Assembly (NCBI GenBank): GCA_003520285.1
Contig: DOVB01000258.1
Span: 1 to 5,340 of the forward strand
Length of the DNA: 5,340 nucleotides
Origin: Halieaceae bacterium
Lineage (GTDB): Bacteria > Pseudomonadota > Gammaproteobacteria > Pseudomonadales > Halieaceae
Direction of reading: 5' to 3'
In this document: one piece after another, positions 1 through 5,340 of the stretch
Layout: the number at the start of each line of letters is the position of its first letter
Position numbering within the stretch: the first letter of the stretch is position 1
Notes under the pieces: generated by a model
The model's input: the letters and a program-made list of their open reading frames with translations, nothing else
What the model was told of the DNA's origin: nothing
Database searches by the model: none
Made by a program: the position numbers and the translations under genes

Positions 1-1706
1 TTGGGGCCGCCGCCTAACACGACAATTTTCTTCCGATCGGTAGGCCGAGCTTCGCACTCTTCTTCGTAGGTCGAGTAAAGATACGCAGTCTCAGAAGCGA
101 ATTCAGCCGCACAAGTATCAACGCGCTTATACACTGGTCGAATACCCAAACCCTGGCGATAATCACGCACGGTGGACTCTTCTTTATTTAACAGTACCGC
201 TAGGCGTTTATCAGCAAAACCTTTGCGCTTTAGACGCCACATTAAGCGGTGATCAATCTCTTCGAGCTCGGTATTCTTGAGCGAATCTTCGGTCTTGATA
301 AGATCCTCGATTTGCACTAGAAACCACGGATCAACGCCCGAGAGCTTATACACCTCATCCACACTTAAGCCGGCTCGGAATGCGTCGCCCAAGAACCACA
401 ACCGATCTGGACCCGGGTTAGTCAATTCATTGATGAGCTCATCACGCTGGTCAAGATTCATGACATCGATCTGATGCTCGAAACCAGCGGAATCAACCTC
501 GAGACCACGCATGGCTTTCTGCAACGATTCCTGGAAAGTCCGGCCGATAGCCATGACCTCACCCACAGACTTCATCTGAGTGGTCAGCCGCGAGTTTGCA
601 GTATCAAATTTTTCGAAGGCAAAGCGCGGTATTTTAGTCACGACATAATCGATGGCGGGCTCGAATGAAGCAGGCGTGGCTCCGCCAGTGATATCGTTTT
701 TGAGTTCATCAAGGGTGTAGCCAACAGCAAGCTTTGCAGCCACTTTCGCAATAGGAAAGCCCGTCGCCTTAGAGGCTAGCGCGGAAGATCGAGAGACCCG
801 AGGATTCATCTCGATCACCACAAAGCGCCCAGTTTTGGGATCTTGCCCAAACTGGACGTTGGATCCACCTGTCTCAACGCCAATCTCACGCAGCACTGCA
901 AGCGAAGCATCGCGCATAATCTGCAGTTCTTTATCGGTCAAAGTCTGTGCCGGCGCTACGGTAATGCTGTCACCGGTGTGCACGCCCATGGCGTCAAAAT
1001 TTTCAATTGAACAGACGATGATACAGTTGTCGTTCTTGTCTCTGACAACTTCCATCTCAAACTCTTTCCAACCAATCAAGCTCTCGTCAATTAACAACTC
1101 GTTGGTCGGAGACAGATCAAAGCCACGGATACAGATCTCTTCAAACTCTTCGCGGTTATATGCAATCCCACCGCCTGAACCGCCCATGGTAAACGACGGA
1201 CGGATGATACAAGGCAAGCCGATATTTTCGAGTACTTCATAAGCCTCACTCAGGGAGTGCGCCGTCAAAGCGCGTGGCGTTTCTAGGCCAATCCGCTTCA
1301 TAGCATCGTCAAACAGCTGCCGATCTTCGGCTTTATCAATGGCTTCTTTGGTCGCGCCAATCATCTCGACACCGTACTTCGCAAGAACGCCGTGCTTATC
1401 AAGATCGAGGGCGCAGTTAAGTGCCGTTTGCCCGCCCATAGTGGGCAACAAGGCATCGGGCTGCTCCACCTCGATGATACGGGCCACAGTCTCCCATTCG
1501 ATGGGCTCGATATAGGTCGCATCCGCCATCGAGGGGTCCGTCATTATGGTCGCCGGATTGGAGTTCACCAGAATGACCCGGTAACCCTCTTCGCGCAGCG
1601 CTTTACAGGCTTGAGCTCCGGAGTAATCGAACTCGCAAGCCTGCCCAATCACAATCGGTCCGGCGCCTAGAATTAAAATACTCTTGATATCGGTACGTTT
1701 TGGCAT
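1..1706 (-). CDS. carB: Carbamoyl-phosphate synthase large subunit, N-terminal 568 residues (C-terminus beyond left edge)
   Basis: CarB makes carbamoyl phosphate from bicarbonate, two ATP and the ammonia that CarA releases from glutamine; the product feeds pyrimidine and arginine synthesis in the cytoplasm. The ATG at 1706 begins [20 protein letters not shown], the classic CarB N-terminus with its nucleotide-binding glycine loop. Further on come [13 protein letters not shown], the ATP-grasp loop [37 protein letters not shown] and [20 protein letters not shown], which together form the carboxyphosphate half (about residues 1-400). The oligomerisation domain follows (about 400-550, with [12 protein letters not shown] and [14 protein letters not shown]). 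The frame runs off the edge at VVLGGGP, the start of the second, carbamoyl-phosphate half. The E. coli protein has about 1073 residues, so the second ATP site and the allosteric domain lie outside. No internal stop or frameshift is seen. The gene starts six bases after the carA stop, so one transcript and probable translational coupling are expected. Identity is very secure. Confidence 0.98.
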   Translation of the reverse strand, partial: MPKRTDIKSILILGAGPIVIGQACEFDYSGAQACKALREEGYRVILVNSNPATIMTDPSMADATYIEPIEWETVARIIEVEQPDALLPTMGGQTALNCALDLDKHGVLAKYGVEMIGATKEAIDKAEDRQLFDDAMKRIGLETPRALTAHSLSEAYEVLENIGLPCIIRPSFTMGGSGGGIAYNREEFEEICIRGFDLSPTNELLIDESLIGWKEFEMEVVRDKNDNCIIVCSIENFDAMGVHTGDSITVAPAQTLTDKELQIMRDASLAVLREIGVETGGSNVQFGQDPKTGRFVVIEMNPRVSRSSALASKATGFPIAKVAAKLAVGYTLDELKNDITGGATPASFEPAIDYVVTKIPRFAFEKFDTANSRLTTQMKSVGEVMAIGRTFQESLQKAMRGLEVDSAGFEHQIDVMNLDQRDELINELTNPGPDRLWFLGDAFRAGLSVDEVYKLSGVDPWFLVQIEDLIKTEDSLKNTELEEIDHRLMWRLKRKGFADKRLAVLLNKEESTVRDYRQGLGIRPVYKRVDTCAAEFASETAYLYSTYEEECEARPTDRKKIVVLGGGP

Positions 1707-1712
1707 GTCGGT

Positions 1713-2852
1713 TTAGTCTTCCTTGCGCGCCGTCATAAGCTCAATAAAGTGGTCAAAAAGGTGGGCTGCATCGTGCGGGCCTGGGCTCGCTTCTGGATGT
1801 CCCTGAAAACTGAATGCGGGTTTATCCTTGCGCTGAATTCCTTGCACAGATCCATCAAAGAGTGACACGTGAGTCACTTCTAAACACTCCGGCATATGGC
1901 TATCGTCGATCGCAAAACCGTGATTCTGGCTGGTAATCATGACGCGCTGACTGCGCAAATCTTGAACCGGATGATTCGCACCGTGGTGCCCGAACTTCAT
2001 CTTTAGAGTCGAGGCGCCGCTGGCTAAGCCCAAAAGCTGATGTCCCAAACAAATACCAAAGACGGGGATATCGGTCGTTAAAATCTGTTGAATGGCGCTA
2101 ATGGCATAGGTGCAGGGCTCTGGATCCCCAGGGCCATTCGATAAAAATACACCATCGGGTTGCAGCGCAAGAACCGCATCGGCAGGTGTCGTTGCAGGTA
2201 CAACCGTCAAACGACAACCGCGGTCGACAAGCATTCGTAGGATATTTCGCTTTGCACCAAAATCATAAGCGACCACGTGGAACTGCTCATTTGCATCGGA
2301 CAGCTCACTGAAACCTTGATTCCAGATCCAGCTACCCGAACGCCACTCGAACGGCGCATCTGTAGTCACGTGCTGGGCCAGATCCATTCCTTTTAAACCT
2401 TTGAACGCCTTCGCTTGCCCTATCGCGGCAGCCTCATCGATATCATCACCCGCCATAATACAGCCTGACAGGGCCCCTTGCTGGCGCAGAACCTGAGTCA
2501 ACGCGCGCGTGTCAATCTCTGCGATGCCCAGGATATTGTTGCGCTTAAGGTAGTGAGATAAGTCTTCCTGTGACCGATAGTTAGATGCGACCAATGGCAG
2601 ATCTCGGATAATCAAACCCTGAGCCCACACTGATGACGACTCTTCATCCTCAGAGTTACAACCGGTATTACCGATGTGGGGGTAGGTCAGCGTCACAATC
2701 TGTTTAGCGTATGAAGGATCGGTTAGGATTTCTTGATATCCCGACATCGCGGTATTGAAAACCACTTCGCCAACGACAGACCCCATCGCTCCAATCGCTT
2801 CCCCTCGAAACACACGTCCATTTTCAAGGGCGAGTATGGCTGGCGTGAACAA
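1713..2852 (-). CDS. carA: Carbamoyl-phosphate synthase small (glutaminase) subunit
   Basis: CarA hydrolyses glutamine and passes ammonia to CarB through an internal tunnel. The protein has 379 residues from the TTG start chosen here, against 382 in E. coli. The N-terminal CarA-specific domain (about 1-190) includes [20 protein letters not shown] and [10 protein letters not shown]. The class I glutamine amidotransferase domain (about 192-377) includes [27 protein letters not shown], the nucleophile Cys268 in FGICLGHQ, and His352 and Glu354 in [15 protein letters not shown]; the catalytic triad is intact. An upstream in-frame GTG at 2858 would add Met-Phe, but the AGGAGG at 2863-2858 abuts that GTG, so it cannot be used normally. 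The TTG at 2852 lies five bases after AGGAGG and gives twelve residues up to the first conserved Gly, the same as in E. coli and Pseudomonas CarA. E. coli carA is also known to start at UUG. It is the first gene of carAB, preceded by a probable attenuator. Confidence 0.97.
   Translation of the reverse strand: MFTPAILALENGRVFRGEAIGAMGSVVGEVVFNTAMSGYQEILTDPSYAKQIVTLTYPHIGNTGCNSEDEESSSVWAQGLIIRDLPLVASNYRSQEDLSHYLKRNNILGIAEIDTRALTQVLRQQGALSGCIMAGDDIDEAAAIGQAKAFKGLKGMDLAQHVTTDAPFEWRSGSWIWNQGFSELSDANEQFHVVAYDFGAKRNILRMLVDRGCRLTVVPATTPADAVLALQPDGVFLSNGPGDPEPCTYAISAIQQILTTDIPVFGICLGHQLLGLASGASTLKMKFGHHGANHPVQDLRSQRVMITSQNHGFAIDDSHMPECLEVTHVSLFDGSVQGIQRKDKPAFSFQGHPEASPGPHDAAHLFDHFIELMTARKED
1718..1724 (-). 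promoter_or_regulatory. carB ribosome binding site inside the end of carA
   Basis: On the minus strand AAGGAAG lies within the last carA codons, followed by the TAA stop and then ATG at 1706, 11 bases after the motif. The spacing is slightly long. Because ribosomes finishing carA arrive at this site, coupling of the two subunits is likely; that part is inference. Confidence 0.6.
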
Positions 2853-2857
2853 GAACA

Positions 2858-2863
2858 CCTCCT
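2858..2863 (-). promoter_or_regulatory. carA ribosome binding site that decides the start
   Basis: The minus strand reads AGGAGGTG, a full match to the 16S rRNA anti-Shine-Dalgarno end. It runs straight into the in-frame GTG at 2858, leaving no spacing, whereas the TTG at 2852 is five bases past AGGAGG. This places initiation at the TTG. A strong binding site paired with a weak start codon is a plausible way to set the level of carA translation. Confidence 0.8.
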
Positions 2864-2865
2864 GA

Positions 2866-2936
2866 AATTAAAGCGAAATTCATAAGTAGCGGGCTCAAAA
2901 AAAGCGAGATTGGTTAGCCCAAATCTCGCTTTAATT
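2866..2936 (-). repeat. 15-bp inverted repeat spanning the carAB terminator
   Basis: On the plus strand, AATTAAAGCGAAATT at 2866-2880 is the inverse of AATCTCGCTTTAATT at 2922-2936, with 14 of 15 positions matching. The single difference becomes a G-U pair in RNA. The core AAAGCGARATT also occurs at 2901-2911, the 3' arm of the terminator. The left copy ends two bases before the carA AGGAGG. The 2922-2936 arm can therefore pair either with the terminator arm or, over a longer stretch, with the copy next to the ribosome binding site. Confidence 0.7.
2897..2932 (-). terminator. Rho-independent terminator in the carAB leader (probable attenuator)
   Basis: Read on the minus strand, AAAGCGAGATT (2932-2922) pairs perfectly over 11 bp with AATCTCGCTTT (2911-2901). 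The ten-base loop can add two G-C pairs inside. The 3' arm runs into seven consecutive T (2903-2897). No gene on the minus strand ends upstream: the next gene to the right runs the other way. The terminator therefore lies between the carAB promoter region and carA, where it can only act as premature termination, that is attenuation. On the plus strand the same hairpin is followed by TTTAATT, a weak T run, so the minus direction fits better. Confidence 0.78.
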
Positions 2937-3003
2937 GACCATTGAATACCAAACTGCTGGCAGCTCTAGGAAATTCAATGTGGTTAAATTTTAGCTCGTA
3001 CAT
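2914..3003 (-). CDS. Possible 29-residue leader peptide of carAB
   Basis: An ATG at 3003 opens a frame of 29 codons starting MYELKFNHIEFPRAAS and ending in QLKRDLG, with stop TAA at 2916-2914. The stop falls within the loop of the terminator hairpin, and the last codons make up its 5' arm. A ribosome reaching the stop would cover the hairpin and prevent termination. I do not recognise the peptide. It has two isolated Arg codons (AGA at 13, CGA at 26), not the tandem run expected of an amino-acid-sensing leader, so control by transcription-translation coupling as in E. coli pyrBI would fit better than arginine starvation. No Shine-Dalgarno sequence precedes the ATG. If the promoter proposed at 3014-3042 is right, the message would begin only about five bases before it. 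Chance occurrence of a 29-codon frame is quite possible. Confidence 0.35.
   Translation of the reverse strand: MYELKFNHIEFPRAASSLVFNGQLKRDLG
2940..2980 (-). other. Imperfect stem-loop upstream of the carAB terminator
   Basis: On the minus strand CATTGAAT (2980-2973) pairs with ATTCAATG (2947-2940) over 8 bp. Inside lie a weaker CTG/CAG stem (2963-2961 with 2956-2954) and some G-U pairs. It would form in the nascent RNA immediately before the terminator and could serve as a pause hairpin. A regulator-binding palindrome is the other reading; the 25-base separation of the arms argues against an ARG box, whose half-sites sit close together in an 18-bp unit. Confidence 0.4.
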
Positions 3004-3013
3004 TTAATCGCGC

Positions 3014-3042
3014 ATGATAGAGTAGACGCCCTAAATAAACAA
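3014..3042 (-). promoter_or_regulatory. Candidate sigma-70 promoter for carAB
   Basis: The minus strand shows TTGTTT (3042-3037), a 17-base spacer and TATCAT (3019-3014), which matches three of six and five of six consensus positions. The predicted start is near 3007, giving a leader of about 155 bases before carA that contains both hairpins. It overlaps the ribosome binding site of the divergent dehydrogenase gene. Enteric carAB has two promoters; I could not define a second one here. Confidence 0.35.
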
Positions 3043-3046
3043 GGAG
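3041..3046 (+). promoter_or_regulatory. Ribosome binding site of the short-chain dehydrogenase
   Basis: AAGGAG is followed by six bases and then GTG at 3053. This good site fixes the GTG as the start, since no ATG in this frame lies near. I found no convincing plus-strand promoter between 2940 and 3040. Confidence 0.75.
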
Positions 3047-3052
3047 AAGATT

Positions 3053-3847
3053 GTGCAGAGAACAATTACAGCGATTACTGGCGCGGCCAGTGGTATCGGT
3101 CAAGCACTGGCCGAGATGGCTCTGCAACGCGGGCATTTGCTGGCCTTGAGCGACCTCAATCTTGAAGCCTTACTTCAATGGCGCGACCAGAAGGGCCTAT
3201 CCAACGAACAATGCCTAGTCCACCGAGTCGACGTGAGTAGTCTCTCTGAAGTACAGCAGTGGCGGGATGATATCGATACGTCCTTTGGTGGAGTCGATAT
3301 CATTATTAATAACGCCGGCATTGCTCTTATTGCCAACGCAGATGTGCAATCGAATGAGGCTATTGCTCGAGTCATGGATGTCAACTTTTGGGGCGTCGTC
3401 AACGGCTCAAAGGCGTTCTTGCCCTTACTGCGTCGATCAACTGACCCTCACTTGGTCAATATCTCTTCTATCTTTGGTCTCATCAGCGTGCCCTCGCAGT
3501 CTGCTTACAATGCCTCAAAGTTCGCGGTCAGAGGCTACACTGAAGCACTGCGACAAGAGTTAGCAGCAGAGGCTATTCACGTCTGTTGCGTCCACCCTGG
3601 TGGAATCAAGACCAATATTGCCCGCAGTGCAACGATCTTAAATTCCGATACAAACTCCGAGCAGGCAGCAGCAGATTTTGATACCATGGCGCCCTCGACA
3701 CCCGCTCAAGCAGCTACCACTATTTTTCGTGCGATCGACCAACGAGCGCCCCGCTGTCTTATAGGCCGCGATGCGCAGTGGGTCAGTTTAATTGCTCGAC
3801 TATTCCCGGTGAGCTACCCACGCTGGCTTTCATGGTTTCAAAAATAG
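3053..3847 (+). CDS. Classical short-chain dehydrogenase/reductase, substrate unknown
   Basis: This is an NAD(P)-dependent oxidoreductase of 264 residues with a Rossmann fold. The cofactor loop TGAASGIG is at residues 9-16. Asp34 at the end of the second strand (ALSDLN) favours NAD(H) over NADP(H). Asp60 lies in VDV, and NNAG is at 86-89. The catalytic tetrad is complete: Asn111 (DVNFWG), Ser139 (NISS), Tyr152 and Lys156 (YNASK). HPGG at 181-184 follows the sixth strand. The C-terminal tail (about 235-264) extends past the core, is rich in Trp, Leu and Phe, and may form an amphipathic or membrane-contacting segment; tails like it occur in SDRs acting on lipid-like substrates, which is only a hint. 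The GTG start has a good AAGGAG six bases upstream. An MFS transporter follows 12 bases after the stop, so an operon is likely. Family assignment is firm; the physiological reaction is not known. Confidence 0.93.
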   Translation: MQRTITAITGAASGIGQALAEMALQRGHLLALSDLNLEALLQWRDQKGLSNEQCLVHRVDVSSLSEVQQWRDDIDTSFGGVDIIINNAGIALIANADVQSNEAIARVMDVNFWGVVNGSKAFLPLLRRSTDPHLVNISSIFGLISVPSQSAYNASKFAVRGYTEALRQELAAEAIHVCCVHPGGIKTNIARSATILNSDTNSEQAAADFDTMAPSTPAQAATTIFRAIDQRAPRCLIGRDAQWVSLIARLFPVSYPRWLSWFQK

Positions 3848-3859
3848 GCCCCGAGTTTT

Positions 3860-5053
3860 ATGAGCTCCAACACGTTCCCCACCAAGCACTTCGCTCTGCT
3901 AATAGCGAGTTTGGTCGCGATTGGAATGGGACAATCCATGACCTTTGCGATTCTCGCGCCGCTCGGTCGACAAGTCGAAATGAGCGAGCTCGCAATCACG
4001 ACACTGATCGCCTGCTCGTCGTTAACCTTTGGTTTTGCCTCCCCTTACTGGGGCCGGTTGAGTGATCGTGTCGGCCGACGACCGGTGATCTTAATTGGGT
4101 TGGTGGGTTACTGTTTTGGCACCACCGCATTCGCAAGCATTTTTATACTCGGTATCAACGGCACGTTATCCGGTGCGGGCTTGTTCGCATCACTGCTCGT
4201 AGCTCGTTGCTTGCATGCAGCGATTATGTCGGCTACCGGGCCCAGCACCACGGCATATGCCGCCGACCATACAACGCCCGAGAAACGCACAAAGACGATG
4301 GCAAAACTCGGTACCGCCACAAGTATGGGCATGATCCTTGGTCCAGCATTTGCAGGCGCGACCGCCACCTTTGGTCTGATGGCGCCACTCTACGCCGCTG
4401 CCGTTTTAGCTCTGATTATGGCCGTTTTAGTCTGGAAGATTATTCCTCCGACACCACCGGCCGATCGACAGCCTCGTCACAATGCCCTGAAATTACGCTA
4501 CTCCGACTCGCGTATTTGGCCTTTCGTCATTATTGCCATTGGCACTTTCATGGGCTTTGCCGGAGTTCAGCAAACTCTCGGATTTTTTCTGCAAGATCAG
4601 CTCAAGCTAACAGGTGTTCGTACGGCTCAGTTAACGGGTATCGCGATGCTCACCTCCGCCAGTTTCACGCTAGTGATACAAACCATCGTAATGCAATGGG
4701 TCAACCTTCAGCCGGGCCAATTTATAAAGATCGGATTAGGACTCATTAGTGCTGGCGCACTGGTCATTGCCTCGAGCAACAACTTTGTTCTGATTGCATT
4801 AGGCATGGGTGTGATGGGTATGGGCGTGGGGTGTACCATGCCCTCGATTATTTCTGCGACCTCACTTGCGGTTGCACCGCATGAACAGGGTGCCGCTGCC
4901 GGCATGATTGCAGGCTGTCCAGCGATTGGATTTGGCATTGGCCCTGTAGGCGCGGGATATCTCTACCAGATCGACCCTCACTACCCCCACCTTGCCTCAG
5001 CACTGTTCGTAGGACTCATGCTCGTGGCACTTTTACTCTCTCGGAAACTCTAA
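3860..5053 (+). CDS. MFS transporter, drug:H+ antiporter (DHA1-like) family
   Basis: The 397-residue inner-membrane protein has about twelve hydrophobic segments, near residues 11-31, 43-62, 76-98, 104-129, 148-168, 172-195, 219-240, 254-278, 288-304, 309-330, 345-367 and 377-395, with a longer polar central loop at 196-218. MFS motif A is clear between helices 2 and 3 (GRLSDRVGRRP, 65-75). Arg117 in helix 4 fits motif B. GMILGPAFAG in helix 5 (157-166) is motif C, the mark of proton-driven exporters. Helix 11 has GIGPVGAGYLYQ. The length is normal for the group (about 390-420). TetA-like and Bcr-like proteins are the nearest known types, but no substrate can be read from the sequence. The ATG is 12 bases after the dehydrogenase stop with only a weak GAG four bases ahead, so translation may depend on coupling. 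The pair might export a product of the dehydrogenase; that is inference. Confidence 0.93.
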   Translation: MSSNTFPTKHFALLIASLVAIGMGQSMTFAILAPLGRQVEMSELAITTLIACSSLTFGFASPYWGRLSDRVGRRPVILIGLVGYCFGTTAFASIFILGINGTLSGAGLFASLLVARCLHAAIMSATGPSTTAYAADHTTPEKRTKTMAKLGTATSMGMILGPAFAGATATFGLMAPLYAAAVLALIMAVLVWKIIPPTPPADRQPRHNALKLRYSDSRIWPFVIIAIGTFMGFAGVQQTLGFFLQDQLKLTGVRTAQLTGIAMLTSASFTLVIQTIVMQWVNLQPGQFIKIGLGLISAGALVIASSNNFVLIALGMGVMGMGVGCTMPSIISATSLAVAPHEQGAAAGMIAGCPAIGFGIGPVGAGYLYQIDPHYPHLASALFVGLMLVALLLSRKL

Positions 5054-5340
5054 GGCGCGAGCCGAGATAGCGCGCTGCGGATCGCTTCAGGAATCGGGCA
5101 TGACGCCTGGCTGTCACGCTTGACAAACACATGGGTAAAAAAGCCACAGGCAGAGGCCTCGGACGCACCCGTGGCGAAGATACCAATGCGATATCGTACC
5201 GATGAACGACCCAAGTGCTCTACCGCAAGCCCGCCCTCGATCGCTTGGGGATAAGCAATCGGCTGGTAATAATCGCACCCAGACGACACCACAAAGGCAA
5301 TCTCGGCACTGCTCGTGATATCGAGCCCACCCTCTTCAAT
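5050..5340 (-). CDS. Acyl-CoA thioesterase of the 4HBT/YbgC hotdog type, C-terminal 96 residues (N-terminus beyond right edge)
   Basis: The minus-strand frame is open from the right edge to TAG at 5052-5050 and gives 96 residues. It includes AEIAFVVSSGCDYYQPIAYP, then LAVEHLGRSSVRYRIGIF, then ASACGFFTHVFVKRDS and the ending CPIPEAIRSAL. The pattern of a strand with a 'Y..P' turn, 'v..lGrSSv.y.i', a 'G..thVfV' strand and a 'pIPe.ir..l' tail is typical of small cytoplasmic thioesterases that hydrolyse acyl-CoA or 4-hydroxybenzoyl-CoA. These proteins usually have 130-150 residues; the missing N-terminal part should hold the catalytic Asp. A GTG at 5292 could look like a start, but the conserved sequence continues upstream of it, so the gene begins outside. 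Its stop overlaps that of the convergent transporter. The acyl substrate is not determined. Confidence 0.82.
   Translation of the reverse strand: MEEGGLDITSSAEIAFVVSSGCDYYQPIAYPQAIEGGLAVEHLGRSSVRYRIGIFATGASEASACGFFTHVFVKRDSQASCPIPEAIRSALSRLAP

Noticed and set aside
277..1670. Several plus-strand open frames opposite carB, including one of 135 codons at 835-1242
   Set aside because: They are antisense to the highly conserved carB frame, have no family resemblance and no good ribosome binding sites.
2958..2975. TGGCAG as the -24 part of a sigma-54 promoter for the dehydrogenase
   Set aside because: The required GC element at -12 is missing at the proper distance.
2941..2979. TTGAAT and ATTCAA elements as a possible ArgR (ARG box) operator of carAB
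   Set aside because: The half-sites are about 25 bases apart, while ARG boxes are compact 18-bp palindromes. No second box is nearby.
3175..3563. Open frames overlapping the dehydrogenase (75 codons on minus, 98 on plus)
   Set aside because: They cover the SDR cofactor and catalytic regions in other frames and resemble no known protein.
4108..4938. Open frames on both strands overlapping the MFS gene
   Set aside because: The transporter frame shows MFS motifs throughout; the others are shadows with unlikely composition.
5052..5080. GCGC-rich inverted repeat just past the transporter stop as a terminator
   Set aside because: Pairing is only about four bases around GCGC and no T run follows on either strand.
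5050..5292. A complete 80-residue gene starting at GTG 5292
   Set aside because: The frame stays open and thioesterase-like upstream to the window edge, so the GTG is an internal Val codon.

Overview
The window reads as ordinary chromosome from a gammaproteobacterium with roughly balanced GC content. CarA and CarB follow the Escherichia coli and Pseudomonas proteins almost residue for residue as I recall them. No mobile-element, phage, tRNA, rRNA or CRISPR signal is visible. Genus cannot be fixed from this sequence; a marine or soil gammaproteobacterium outside the Enterobacteriaceae is my inference.

Layout. Positions 1-2852, minus strand, hold the carAB operon for carbamoyl-phosphate synthetase, which supplies pyrimidine and arginine synthesis. 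carA is complete. carB is cut by the left edge after 568 codons, about half its usual length. Positions 2853-3052 form a divergent intergenic region that carries the carAB leader. Positions 3053-5053, plus strand, hold a classical short-chain dehydrogenase and, 12 bases later, a 12-helix MFS transporter of the drug:H+ antiporter type; the two probably share a transcript. From 5050 to the right edge, minus strand, lies the C-terminal part of a hotdog-fold acyl-CoA thioesterase, whose stop codon overlaps that of the transporter.

The most interesting region is the carAB leader at about 2864-3010, minus strand. It holds a perfect 11-bp hairpin followed by a run of seven T (an intrinsic terminator before carA), a larger imperfect hairpin just upstream, and a 29-codon open frame whose stop codon lies in the terminator loop. 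This is the layout expected for transcription attenuation coupled to translation, as in pyrBI of enteric bacteria. A second copy of the terminator arm sits directly before the carA ribosome binding site and allows a longer alternative fold that excludes the terminator. carA itself most likely starts at a TTG codon.

The dehydrogenase and transporter have no visible functional link to carAB and their substrates cannot be named. I see no clear new defence or biosynthetic system; the unusual content is regulatory.
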